64,000 bases of DNA, taken from contig JAUGWO010000247.1 in assembly GCA_049724395.1 (NCBI GenBank), positions 34,508 to 98,507 of the forward strand. The letters are read 5' to 3'. This DNA comes from Spongospora subterranea f. sp. subterranea (Eukaryota; Endomyxa: Phytomyxea; Phytomyxea; Plasmodiophorida). The position numbers and the translations under genes were made by a program. A model generated the notes under the pieces. It did no database searches and had not been told where the DNA came from. It was given only the letters and a program-made list of their open reading frames with translations. Shown piece after piece: positions 44,594 through 55,730 of this stretch. The first letter of the stretch is position 1. The number at the start of each line of letters is the position of its first letter.

Positions 44594-44874
44594 GGTCTGA
44601 CCATAAACACCACATGACCCGAGTGAATATGGGAGAGGGAGCAGCCTGCAGTGAACTCAATAATTCTGAATAGGCAATGTAATCGGGTGGGGGCAGGTTC
44701 TCATTCGGTGTGGCCGGTAGGAACAGTCTATGGGGCTGAATTCAGCTGGGTTAATAGGTTCCTTCAGTGGATACCAAATCTACTTGTAGCGGCCAGGCGG
44801 AAGTAGGGAAAGCCTGGGAGTACACAGGATTACCCGACCCATAAGAACCCGCCAACCTTTGTATACCATACCAT
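44594..44874 (+). mobile_element. SINE copy A (5' part missing or diverged)
   Basis: Matches SINE copy D over about 280 bases. Shared landmarks are GGTCTGACCA, AGGCAATGTAATC, GGTGGGGGCAGG, AGGTTCCTTCA, CTACTTGTAGCGGCCAGG, ATAAGAACCCGC, and the tail TTTGTATACCATACCATACC. The tRNA-like head is not recognisable and no target duplication could be set with confidence. Confidence 0.82.
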
Positions 44875-45305
44875 ACCCGTACCACTCTAGAAATACTGAG
44901 CCAGTGAATCATTGAAGGGAACTTATACCAGTTTATGAAGCTGAATTAAAAAAATACAAGTTGTATTGCTGCTTATATTGTACAAAGAAAATGCAACAAA
45001 TTCTTTGGAAAGCAGCCACAGTCAAAAACTAAGTTGCAGGAACGTCTATAACTCGAAAGACTTCTCGACCGCAATGCCAAATTAGTAAGTTTTCAACGCG
45101 CATTGAGACCCGTTGGATAGCAGCAGATATCGCTTGATCAACGCGTTTAAAACAAGGATTGCGCAACCCGTTAGCATGATATTAACGCGGTTAGGATATA
45201 TATTTGAAAGTCCGTGTGCGGCGATCCCCGTTGGTAGTCCGAGATTGCTCCCAGAACCCGCTCTCGCCCAGCAAACCGCCACCACCGTTTCCGCTCGCCT
45301 ATAAA
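44875..45305. other. eL42 upstream region with a possible minus-strand ORF
   Basis: A minus-strand frame at 45285-45082 ends with a hydrophobic stretch (NIMLTGCAILVLNALIKRYL) that could be a tail anchor. Nothing else supports it as a gene. The interval should hold the promoter of the eL42 gene. Confidence 0.25.
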
Positions 45306-45714
45306 ATGGTTAGTCTAATGGTATTACGGTGACAATCGTAGCTGTCCCTGACCACCGTATTGTCACATTTATCAGCGAAATCTGACATGGCGCTCTTAGG
45401 TCTGCTTTCCTAAGAAGAAGAACACTTTTTGCAAGAAATGCAAGTCCCATAAGCCCCATGCCGTATCTCAGTACAAGGCCGGCAAGGCGTCGCTGTTCGT
45501 TCAGGGCAAGCGTCGTTACGACCGTAAACAGAGCGGTTTCGGTGGTCAGACCAAGCCTATTTTCCACAAGAAGGCCAAGACCACCAAGAAGATCGTCCTT
45601 AAGCTGAAGTGTGCTGAATGCAACATGGTCCAGCAGACCGTGCTCAAGCGAACTAAGCACTTCGAGCTGATCACTGAATCCACCAAACAGAAGAAAGGTG
45701 ATGTCGTCTTCTAA
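45306..45714 (+). CDS. RPL36A: 60S ribosomal protein eL42 (RPL36A/RPL44)
   Basis: Exon 1 is just the ATG (45306-45308). A 91-nt intron (GTTAGTC...CTCTTAG) precedes exon 2 at 45400-45714, giving 105 residues. The product reads [53 protein letters not shown] and KCAECNM. These carry the zinc-binding Cys pairs and the GGQTKP loop that sits in the ribosomal E site. An ATG separated by an intron is common in this family. Codon use is GC-richer than in the neighbours, as expected for a highly expressed gene. The Pro of GGQTKP is the residue whose change confers cycloheximide resistance in yeasts; here it is Pro. Confidence 0.95.
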
Positions 45715-47692
45715 GCCATCTTATTCATATCATAAATTTTTTCAAACTGTCCTTCCTCAATTTGGGCTGGCGAATGGTTTTGAATATTCTTTATCGTTGC
45801 ATCATTTCATCCAGAGGAGTGAGTCCACGTGCCAGTTTTGGCTTGAGGCATTGCCAGACGACACTCTCGCGGTTATTGAGTGGCTGTTTCTTGCTTTGGA
45901 TGAAACTCTTCCGGAAATGGTTTTCTTGCCACCAGACACGATTAACTTCCAAACCTCTACAAACGAAATCAATTCAATCGAAGCTACTTGACAAGAATGA
46001 TCAGAAATCTCAAACCCTTGTGATCAATCGGTGTATTGTGCCCAATATTCCCTTATATTCATTTGATTGCGTCAAGAAGTCTATGATTTATCATGCCGAC
46101 ATTGATTCGATATCGCCTTGGACGACGATGTTAGCGTACTCAAAGGACATCGGCTGAGACAGAACTAATTCTGGTCTTCCAGACTGGTCTTACATCAAAT
46201 GACTCGATTCAAGAAGTCACTACACCTGTTATCGTGTTTAGTCTCATTTACACTTTTGGAGAGTTAAAAGTGGGTCCACCCTAGTTTTAATGTTAATAAC
46301 ACTAATATGAAATCAACACTAATACTAGGATGTCCTAGTTTTAATGTTAATAACACTAATATGAAATCAACACTAATACTAGGATGTCATTAGTAGTGTA
46401 AGTCACAATAGGACTATCCCTGGTAAGGTTTTTGGGTCGGCGAGAGTGCACATAAAATACGTATGGCGATGGGCGAATGAACGCGCAGCAGGATGCGAAC
46501 TGATTATTCTCTGCTGGGAACGCGATGATACATTGTGGGCACTCATTTGATGTCGCTGAACAGTGGAACATTTTTTTATTGATTGGCGTCTGGCACATCT
46601 ACACCATATTCAGGCACTGTTTCGCCATCAAGATGATTCCTGTGCATGGCGATGATTTTCTGTAGTTCAACAGATAGCTGCCTAATACCTGTATGCCATT
46701 CCCCAGTAACATCCAGTGATAGATCACTTCATATCATGGATGTTCTAGCGAAAGATATACCATTCTGTTCGGTTTGCGCGTTGATTAGAATGACCGCCTC
46801 AGCAGCAAGTTTGACGAAATATGTATTTGAATCTGTGGTGATATCATCTCACCATTCGCCGACACCTAATGTAGTGTCAATAACACTATATTGGAACTAA
46901 CACTAATCAAGTTATAACACTAAATACAGTAACCGGTGTAAGCATCGGAATCTCAGCCACAATCGTTTCGCGTATCTTAGACTGTTCTTGACATGAAAAG
47001 ACTATTATTGCCGCGACTTGGTTGATTTCAAGTCGTGAAAGATCGGTAATTTGTTGAACGATTTCGCAAGAAGAAATGGTACAAAGACAGCAGTTGGGCA
47101 ACATCCGTGGGCAATCTTGACGTGGGCCGGTGACGTATATATCACGTCGTTTTCACAACATGATTACCATTTCAAACAATTAGAGCTAATTGCGAGTTCA
47201 GATTCGGATTTTGGAGAGCCCGCTCTGAGACCATGGTCAAGACCTACATGGTTGCAGTTTGCCCCGGATTAGCCGTGGTTTTCTGAAAACCGAATTCGCA
47301 TTGTTACAGTTAATGCTCACAAAAAGGACGCGGCAACGGTGGCGGCCAATAAACAAAAATGGTCACCACGCGGATCATTATTCAACCTTCAACGATTACG
47401 AACTAGACTGAACGGCTTTCGTCAATGCCATGGAGATGGAAAGCATTGGCAGAACTGACCGTTTGACCCGTCACTCTCTGCTAATAATAAGGTTGCCACC
47501 GTTACAGGTTTTGACTTGCGGGAAGGGCTACGCCTCACTTGAGCGGTTCGTTTATGATTTAATTGGATTTCTTCCCCATTTGGTAGCAAAAAGTTCTCGA
47601 AACGAAGTCTCGATCACAGATAAAATTCCAAACAATCAAACCACCATGGCTTTTACAGCACGCACCCGTTGACGTATCACACCTCCTGATGA
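45715..47692. other. unassigned region with coding-like fragment
   Basis: A plus-strand frame at 45.75-45.99 kb reads FWLEALPDDTLAVIEWLFLA and then LPEMVFLPPDTINF, which looks like protein but has no clear start or splice frame. The rest has no supported gene. It includes a 54-bp tandem repeat, listed separately, and a related stretch at 46865-46925. Confidence 0.3.
46280..46387. repeat. 54-bp direct repeat with palindromic edges
   Basis: Two identical copies of a 54-bp unit start at 46280 and 46334. The unit opens CCTAGTTTTAATGTTAATAA and closes ACACTAATACTAGGATGT. CTAG...CTAG edges and inverted TTAATGTTAA/AACACTAAT-like motifs give it a palindromic character. A related string with AACACTAAT-type repeats recurs at about 46865-46920, so the two could be ends of a small MITE-like element. 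Confidence 0.8.
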
Positions 47693-50600
47693 ATGAGATT
47701 TTTGTCAATACCAACCAGGCTGTGGCGCTCGATTGTTTCTGATCCTGAAAATGTGAGCGCATCGATCACGGGAAATCCGAGGTTATCGCATGATATCGAT
47801 GAGGATCTTGATTTTTTTGCCAAAGAAAAACGACGATTATTGCATCAGGTTAATTCCCATTCTGTGTTGGACTTTGTCGCTTAATACGCTTAGTGGCAAG
47901 TCTGCAATGAGCGTCATGCAGATCTGGTCCAAAAAGCTGCCTCTCAGAGTTTATTTCTAAGTATGTGTGCTTCGACATGCCAGTGAGGAACCCCTGAATA
48001 CTTTTCCAGGCGAGATCGAAGCGGAATTACGCCAAGTTGACGCGGGCCTTTCTTCGGCTCAGGGTGATCTGCGGCTTTCGCAGAAGACAGTTGATGAGCT
48101 GACTCGGGAATGCCACTCCATCGATGCCACTTCTACAGAAGACACCATCAAAAGGTGAATCTTTCTGGCTTTTTGCTAGCATTTCCGAATGTTATAACAT
48201 GGTTTTTGTTTAAACAGGTTGTATGCCCACTTTTTTCATGTTCAATCCGATTCCAGTGAAGTATTCATTTTTTCTTTTGCTTTCGTAATGTTTTTTTAGT
48301 TTCTCAATCCTAAAAATCATCAATATGTAATCTCATGTGGTTTGCTGAAGTTCTGGCTGTCGTTAGGTACAGAACTCAATTATCTAATATATCTCGATTG
48401 ATAGAATCACGTCGATCCCGGCTTTCTGAAGACCAATTTGTTCATGACGAGCTTGTTGACCAAATTAACCGTCAGACTGCTTTCTTGTATAGAATCGGCA
48501 TAAAATCTAGTGTAAGCTTTTGCAGGGTTTCCGTGCACGTTCATTGATAGGTTCAATATGGATTATTTGTACAAGTATTCAAAGATTATTTTCAGTTGCT
48601 ATACTAAAAAAATGTGTAATGACTCACTGTCAAATTTTCTGGATCAGAATTCCGCCGAGAGCCCTGGCGATGATGATCAAAAAGCAGAGTTACACGATCT
48701 GCAACGTCAGGCCGCTCTGCTCGGAAATTCAATCGAGCAACACACCAACACAATTCAGGCGCTGCAGATTCAATCCGATACATTGCGACGCGAATGTGAA
48801 ACACTTCAAGCTGAACATAATCGTGTAGAGTCGGAAAAAGCTTGCACTCAGGTATGCAGCATTGCGAAGTCTGCATATATTTTTGTTGTATCTTGTGAAT
48901 GATTTTAGCTCACTGTTAAGATATTCAGGAGTCGCTAACTGTAGCGTTGAGGGAGGTCAATGAGAATGAGAAAAGAGTTGTTGATCTGAAACATCGCCTG
49001 GATCGGTTGATGATCCACCAGCTCAATGCTCTTATTGCCGTGGACAAATTTCGAGATGCTATTGCCGAATCCCAACTGCAAATGTCGCAGATTTTGAAAA
49101 GGGAAGAGGATGCTGTAGACCAGGAAGCAAAATATTCAGCATCTGTTGAGGATATAATCAGCCGACGCCATTCTGAACCTAATTTTTGTTCAAATGTGAG
49201 TGTCATCATCAAGCTTAATTCCATTATTGTGTTTTTTTACCGAATCGGCATGTTTTTTTTTTCCGCCAAATCTTTGGATTGATAAGTTGAATTTCCAGCT
49301 TTGTTCTTGGTGTAATCGTCAAGGTTGGGCCGCAACCGTTTTTTCAAGTTTTCTATTCATAGTAATGTGCCTAATATCCTCTGCTTTGTTATTGCAAGGT
49401 GGAAGAAACGGTTTCTGAAACCGTAACCTGCCTCATTTCGCACGAAGATGCGGCCAATCGCCCAGGACTGTTAGTAATTTCTCAGGACAAAATCATATTT
49501 CAAGCATCCTATGACCCAGACCGTCAGTTCCATCGTATCATGAACTTCTTTACACAGTGTGCAATTTTACCAATAATAATCTAACATGCTTATATTTCTA
49601 TTTCGGCTCAGTTTACATCCTCACTTGAGCATTTTCAATCATAGAATTATTTCTGAACTTCCCGTCAGGTATATTCCGTCTGGAAATCCCAGTGAATGAT
49701 GTCTTCGATTGCGGGGTCTCTGATTCTCATTCAGTTCTGCAAATTCGTACAAAACAGAAATCAATAGCAGAGTCCACTGTTGATTGGGGCCAACCAATTC
49801 GATTCCGCTGCGCGTCGCATCGCGTTCGCCACCTCTGTAAATTTGTTCAACTGGCGATCAGTCAACAACGATCTGTGCATAAAATCTCTCGATCGCGCAG
49901 TGTTCGCGATGAACTCAAATGTGTTCCGCCTCTTGCAGTATCGCTAGAGGAACTCGTCATATTTGGCGAGAGTGATATTGTTCCTGCAATCTCTTTACGG
50001 TTGTTGGTCTCTGCCACACCAGCTCGATTCCACTTTTGCCGTTGGACACGTTTATATTCGTTAATCAAAGATGGGATGAGCCTTCAAACAATGTATATTG
50101 CTTCTGTCTCCACCCTCTCCTATTTTTCGTGTTTGTCCTGAGTTGCCTTTCATAATTTGTTGTGTTTTGTGGAGATAAACGCATTTCGATTGACTATCAA
50201 TTTATCTAGGTATCGGGCGGTTAGGGACACCAAGGCCTCAATTTTGCTAGTCGCAGTGAGTTGATGCTACAAACTAAATGCTGTTTGCCTTGTTTCGGAA
50301 ATATCAAGTTAAATCGCTGCCTTTAGGATGAAACCGGTGCACGATTCGGCGCTTTTTGTTCCGATTATATTCGACCGCATTCGACGTATTTCGGTTCAGG
50401 CGAGACATTTGTTGTGAAATTCATTCAGCCTCACAGCAGCGATCATGCTTTCGTCTAACGATGATCCTGAATGGTGGGTTTTTCGCACTTGAATGAAAAG
50501 ATGTGCTTCTTCTGCCATACTTACCTTTCTTGCAAAGTTTACTGCTCACTGGGGTTCAAATGATATCATAGTTGTCGAATGATCTATTTTACACTTGTTC

Positions 50601-51007
50601 ACTTTGTTCATCCGATCAATATCATTGTGAATTACCGCCTGTATATTTTCTTCTTGCAATGCCCAAATATTCCTTCTTTTGGCTAATCGGATTGCTGTCT
50701 TCGACAGTCACGAATCAAATAACCTCGAAATGAAGATATTTTCGTGGAGGTAAGTATCTCTATGTTTAGTTTCCTTTCAGTAATCAATATTCTTGCTTCT
50801 AGTGGAAAAAATAAATTCTTTCTTTTGTGCCGCCAGGACTCGTTCGTTGTCGGAGGGGGCACACACTTTGCCATTTTTTTGCAGCAATCTCTACGCAAAG
50901 GTTCTTCTGGCGCCAGCGACACTTTCGACAGCCCTCAACTCAGCGGCATTACTGATTTTCGAATCCGCTGTCTCGAAGTATGGGGTGTTCATCAGTTATC
51001 ATCTTAA
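47693..51007 (+). CDS. coiled-coil, GRAM-like and TLDc domain protein
   Basis: Multi-exon gene starting at ATG 47693 (MRFLSIPTRLWRSIVSDPEN). Clear exons are 47693-47848, 47894-about 47961, 48010-48154, 48367-about 48490, about 48596-48851, 48929-49195 and 49399-about 49550, then several to 51007; phases close at the first four junctions. Exons 1-6 encode about 350 residues of coiled coil (DIDEDLDFFAKEKRRLLHQ, QKTVDELTRECHSIDAT, LQIQSDTLRRECETLQAEHN). The next exon holds a GRAM/PH-like strand pattern (RPGLLVISQDKIIFQA). The end is a TLDc domain: RFHFCRWTRLYSLIKDGMSL, then GARFGAFCSDYIRP with YFGSGETFVVKF, then NKFFLLCRQDSFVVGGGTHF and IRCLEVWGV. TLDc proteins (OXR1, NCOA7, TBC1D24) act in oxidative-stress defence and bind V-ATPase. 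The exact internal junctions around 49.6-50.7 kb are approximate. Confidence 0.72.
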
Positions 51008-52690
51008 TTATTTCCCTATATTTAAACTATTGTTCCAAGTGATTTCATCATCATCTGTAGCGCGTCCCCAGTTCGAGCTAGCTTTTTTTCGTTCTTCATC
51101 AAACGTTTCTGTCAAACGTTGCTGTTTTCATAGGGGTGATCAATGCAATGAATGTCTTGTGTCTATGTAGCTTGAGAAAACTCGTGGCTGCATTTCTTAG
51201 TTCGACGAAGTTCGTGAGTTTGCCTGTTTTTATTTTCCAAATCTGCCTCTGAAGGCCTGTTATTTTTTGAGACGGTTTGATTTTGTTTTGCACCATTCTG
51301 GGCCGACCATAACCCGCTTGTCGACGGCATATTTCTTGCTTGAACTTTGGCAACAAAAAATATCGCTCAAACCTTCCTTAAGTAACAAACTTTACATTGT
51401 CATCCTGTAATTGAACAAATACCCAATGTTTAGAATAAACCATATCAGGTAGTGTAGTTGTTCATGTTATGATGGTGCTCTCTAGTGTTCGATCCCTTTG
51501 GAACATATCTCCTGTCGCATGCTTTTTTAAACATTGGCCTGATGATGACGGTTTTTTCTGTGCCGAAGTCATTTTCCTGGATTCGCTGATGATATGCATT
51601 GAATGTAAATGTTTGTAATTCTACAACCCATGAATATCGAATCTTTTACATGGCACATGAGCATCGCTGTCTTGAATTGACAGGCGAGGCAGATGGTAGG
51701 AATAGAGCGGAATCGCTAGGATGCGTTGGCGATTATTTTTTCAAAATAAGTGACTATCGACCGGCCTCCCGTCGTTGTTGTGTTAAAATCAATGAACAAT
51801 AAGACAACGTTGCTCAGGCGATGCTCTAAGCATTCAGAACGTTGTTAGAATGACACCTTGGGGGATCTGTGCGATTAATCACCCATCATGACTGAAATTC
51901 TTCAATTGCTGGGAAAGCAAATCATTGTTCCTTAAAGCTGAGGAATAACAAACATTGCAATAATAATTTATAGTACCGCGTTCGCAGATCAGAAAGTCGT
52001 GATTACTTGCGTCTCCATGACTCGTAGACTGCACTTGTCGCTCCGAGACAGATTGGGTCGGAATCAACATTTGGTGCCGACGACACTGTCTCCTCATCGT
52101 ATGTTGATATGCGCATGAATATCTGTTGACCTCACGAATAGTGTGGTTGAAAAACGATCTGGTTTTGTTGGCTATTGTCGACCCCAGCTGTATGAACTAT
52201 TGTTTTTTTCGAGAAGAATACAAGCAATCTGGTTTGGTGAGACGAGAGTATTAACTGCTACTCATATATCAAACCGGTGTCCACGTCCAAACGCTGGTTC
52301 GAAGCAATTTTTAGTAGTTGTATCCAGTCATTGTCGATTTTTGTTTCTGATACTTAACACCCCACTAGACTTAAACGAACTGGATTGCTGTCTTACCTTC
52401 TTATTGATTGACTTCTCACAGCATGCGATTGGTTCAAGGACTTGTGACCGGTGATCGTTTGTAACTCGGGGCGAGTCCAAAACCAGTTCCGCACAACAAC
52501 ATTTTTCTAGCCATGATGCTTTGATAATAATAGCTGTTTGCGAAATAGACCATCCCGAGGTTGGTGGTAATTCAGTCGTCGTTTCTGAGCTTGATTGCAA
52601 CTTGCCAAAGATCTATAGCCACTATTCGTCATTGTTCGAAAAACCAAGCTGACACCATTCAACTCGTGGAAGAGCCGACGCTGCCCAGCA
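51008..52690. other. unassigned region
   Basis: No supported gene. Minus-strand frames at 52.1-51.9 kb (ICERGTINYYCNVCYSSALR) and at 52.6-52.3 kb are protein-like in places but isolated. Low-complexity T-rich stretches are frequent. Confidence 0.3.
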
Positions 52691-53980
52691 AGCGAATCTA
52701 GAGTTTATATCCCCAAGAAGAGCAAGTCCTTCGAGAGCTGGTTTAATTCAGTAGATACCCAATCTACTTGTAGCGGCCAGGCGGAAGTAGGGAAAACCTG
52801 AAAGTACACAGGATTACCCGACCAATAAGAACCCGCGAACCTTTGTATACCATACCATACCAAGCCCTTCGAGAGTACCTCAGCCAGAACAATCCCCTGT
52901 CGCTATCCTATTTGCCAAGAAGAAGAACGGCTCATTCAGACTGTGCGTCGATTACAGGGAACTCAACCGGATCACCGCTTCTGATCCTTATCCACGTCCC
53001 CCAATCAACGAATTCTACAACAACTCGGCAGTGTGAAGTTTTTTACCAAGATCAACCTCAGAGGGGGATACAATCTGGTCAGGGTCAAGGAAGGAGACGA
53101 ATAGAAAACTGCAATCAACTGTAGATAAGGTCATTACGAGTACTTGGTTATCCCGTTCCGCTTGAAGGAACGCCCCTGCATTATTTCAACGGTGGATGAC
53201 TGAGCTCTTCGTAGAATACATCGACGGCTTCCTGGTGATTTATTTGAAATAATTTGATCATATACTCCCCCAATCCTGACACATATCATCAACACGTCCA
53301 GCATGTACTACAGAAACTGCAACAGGCCAGATTATATGCAAAACTGGAGAAATGTGTCTTCGATGCTGATCAAGTTGAATTTTTCAGCTACGTTGTATCC
53401 AAATCCGGTGTTTCACATGTCAGAATTGAAAGTGTCCACAATACGGTCGTGGTTTCCCCCAAGGGACGTCAAGGGAGTTCACTGTTTTTTCGGTTTTTGC
53501 GAATTAGGCACAGACGTCGGTGATCTGGATACCTAGACTCAATTTTCTCGGCCCCAGTCAACCTTTTTGAACCCTGAACCGTTTTGTACTGTACCCGCAC
53601 TGAGACACAGTCATCCATGGATACATCAGCTTCTATTCACCTCATCGTGGGAGTCTCCGGGGGATGCGATATTTGCTACATTCTGACCAAAAAAGAATCC
53701 AGCACCGAACAGCAACGGCATTATTTTCAACTCGAGAAATTTAATTTTCCATCGTTCACGTAAAGATGGAAGCGTTCATTATCGCTGTTTACATTATAGA
53801 GCGAGCAAATTACGACAGACTTCTTGTCGGGGCACTGCAGAAACTGATGCTGCCGGCGTTACAGTTGAGCTGATCCCTCACACGTGTTAAAGTCTGGGCG
53901 AATATGCGGCCGTTGATGGGTTTTTAGACGGAAGGGACGAAATAATGAGTGTGGCTTATGTATATCGTCGGATGGCTTAT
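52690..53980 (+). mobile_element. degenerate Ty3/gypsy pol fragment
   Basis: In order: [13 protein letters not shown] (interrupted by a SINE), the RT core [20 protein letters not shown] and PYPRPP, then FFTKINLRGGYN, then QKLQQARLYAKLEKCVFDAD with QVEFFSYVVSKSGVS. Last come remnants of RNase H (EQQRHYFQLEKF). This is the Ty3/gypsy type of RT with the VDYR motif. The active-site Asp-Asp box is lost in a frame-broken stretch at 53200-53250. Many stops are present; it is a fossil. Confidence 0.85.
52738..52860 (+). mobile_element. SINE copy B, internally deleted, with target duplication
   Basis: A 123-bp insertion flanked by CAAGTCCTTCGAGAG (52723-52737) and CAAGCCCTTCGAGAG (52861-52875), a 15-bp target duplication with one mismatch. 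It begins CTGGTT, like full-length copy D. It then jumps to GATACCCAATCTACTTGTAG and ends with the ATACCATACC tail. The middle, including the tRNA-like part, is missing. It splits the Ty3 reverse transcriptase between QVLRE and YLSQNN. Confidence 0.9.
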
Positions 53981-54122
53981 ATGATTGTCGGTCTCAACTG
54001 ATGAAGCAAAAAGTCGATCGTCTCGCTGTTGAGGATCGCTTCAAACCAGCTCAACAAATCTGAACAGAATCCAACAGGCTAATCTCTGCAAGTTATCCAA
54101 ACCCCTGGATGTTTTAACTGTA

Positions 54123-54755
54123 GTGCCACATTCACAAATCTGTAATGACGGTTTTGGGTTCATTGCATCGATCCTACAAGCATTGCCTTCATATGACGAA
54201 ACTCAGCAATCTGTATTATCAATTTTTTTTTATTGTTTTCGCAAAACTTGGGTGAATTTGTTTAAATCCAACGACTGGAACATTAGCCGACAAATCAGTC
54301 GAGGAGAGCTAATTGTAAACCGTGCGAAGAATCCTATAAAATCTAACAACAGCAGATTTAACGATCATTTTCCCACTGCTCATCCGAACCTTAATGTATT
54401 CGTTCACAAGTTGCGAGATGAAGCTGAGAGTTTTGTGAGGTTTCAGCATGAATGCGATATCGGTACAAGCGTACCGCCCAACCACGCTCCTGCTGTGATA
54501 GCGTCGTCGGGCCTAATCCCTGAATCATATATAACGTATCTAAACAGTATTTCAAATCATTTATACATTGCCTTCTCTCTTGATTTTTTATGTCTAGGTA
54601 CCGGAGATCAGTCTGCAGTCAACGCCATCTATCCAGTCAATTGCCTATTTGATGATGCGCTTGAGGAGCAAAATCAAGACTATCAGCAAATTATTGAAGC
54701 CTATCACGATGGCGATGTTTTTCCCCGCTGTTTGATGGGCCGTCTCTTCCTGTAA
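54123..54755 (+). pseudogene. MULE/ISXO2-type transposase C-terminal remnant
   Basis: A 210-codon frame without a convincing start. It reads TWVNLFKSNDWNISRQ and then NNSRFNDHFPTAHPNLNVFV, with HKLRDEAESFVRFQHE. This is the typical C-terminal part of eukaryotic MULE/ISXO2-like transposases, where a 'TNN...N-x-R-F' segment precedes helix-rich sequence. A tail of about 80 residues follows. The catalytic N-terminal half is not adjacent; a fragment of that half from the same type lies at 23.6 kb. Confidence 0.55.
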
Positions 54756-55252
54756 TTGCTGGAACAACCGACTTTCAGACAGCAGAGTTAACAACGGTGG
54801 TTCTCGCATCCACATGTTCTGTTGGGCATGGTTCAGAGGATTACACCGTGCTTAATCTTCCTGTTGAGAACAATAAACGTTCAGTTTCAAACGATATTCA
54901 ACCACGTCAGTGGTCATTCGTCCATTCAACTCCTGAGTCATTGACATTTTGCAGCGATTGACATCGACGATGGGGATTACGGGATCATTGATCTAATCGA
55001 ATGATAATAAGTTGAACGAGATGAGACCGGTAAGATATCCCTGAGTTTGGGGAAATTATTATCGTGAAGCAGATGATGACGAAGGTAAATGCGAGCCTGT
55101 TTCGATAAAAGATTTTAATAGGTGACATGGTGATTTGAAAGAACTCATTCAACTGACTCAAGAACGGTATAATGATTGGCCTACTGCTCCGCCTATTTGT
55201 TTTCACTTTGTGCCCTTTCACATCCTCAATGCGGTGAATTGCTTACAAGAGG

Positions 55253-55465
55253 TTGTATGCATTGAAGGGCGACCCCTACGAATTTCTAAACAACCTCGAA
55301 CGAACCGGGTTGCGCGCACTTTATAGCTCAATAAAAAATCTAACTCTATTTCTATTTGCTTCTCGACGAGATTTACCCGAAAATAGAGCTGCTTTTTCAT
55401 TCTGCATTGATGTGTCTTTGGCCATCACAAAACTCCGCGAGCCCCATACAAACATTGTCGAGTTA
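55253..55465 (+). pseudogene. reading frame interrupted by the MULE insertion
   Basis: The frame reads LKGDPYEFLNNLERTGLRAL, then RRDLPENRAAFSFCIDVSLA, and reaches NIVEL at the 9-bp target site. It resumes beyond the element at 58417 as RCTEPFFSICIVF to a stop at 58456-58458. I do not recognise the protein. Whether it was a gene or an older transposon is open. Confidence 0.4.
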
Positions 55466-55571
55466 GCATTTGGACAAACCTTGTACGTCTCGGGCAACTG
55501 GGAACCTGTATATACACTTGTGTATATATGATGACTGCAAGTGTATAATGAACAACACTGCAGCATATTTG
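55466..55571 (+). repeat. left TIR of MULE-1
   Basis: 106-bp inverted repeat partner of 58302-58407. It includes a TATATACACTTGTGTATATA palindrome that may be part of a promoter. Confidence 0.93.
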
Positions 55572-55730
55572 CGTTTTCGACCTGGTCACCTCGTCGATTG
55601 TTTGTCCCGAAGAGACTCATCACTATGGAGAACTTATTCCGTTGTCGGACCTTGAGCAGTTCAAATTTCCAATCGAGTTACCGGAAGGCTTCCAGTACAA
55701 TTTGAGAGGTTCACTCTGTTTTGTCCATCT

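Noticed and set aside
44594-44874. solo LTR of the copia element
   Set aside because: I first read the shared 110-bp tail repeats as LTR ends, but the 14-15-bp target duplications, B box and pentamer tail fit a SINE; copia LTR insertions give 5-bp duplications.
45310-45660. 116-codon minus-strand frame at eL42
   Set aside because: Lies entirely antisense to the conserved eL42 exon.
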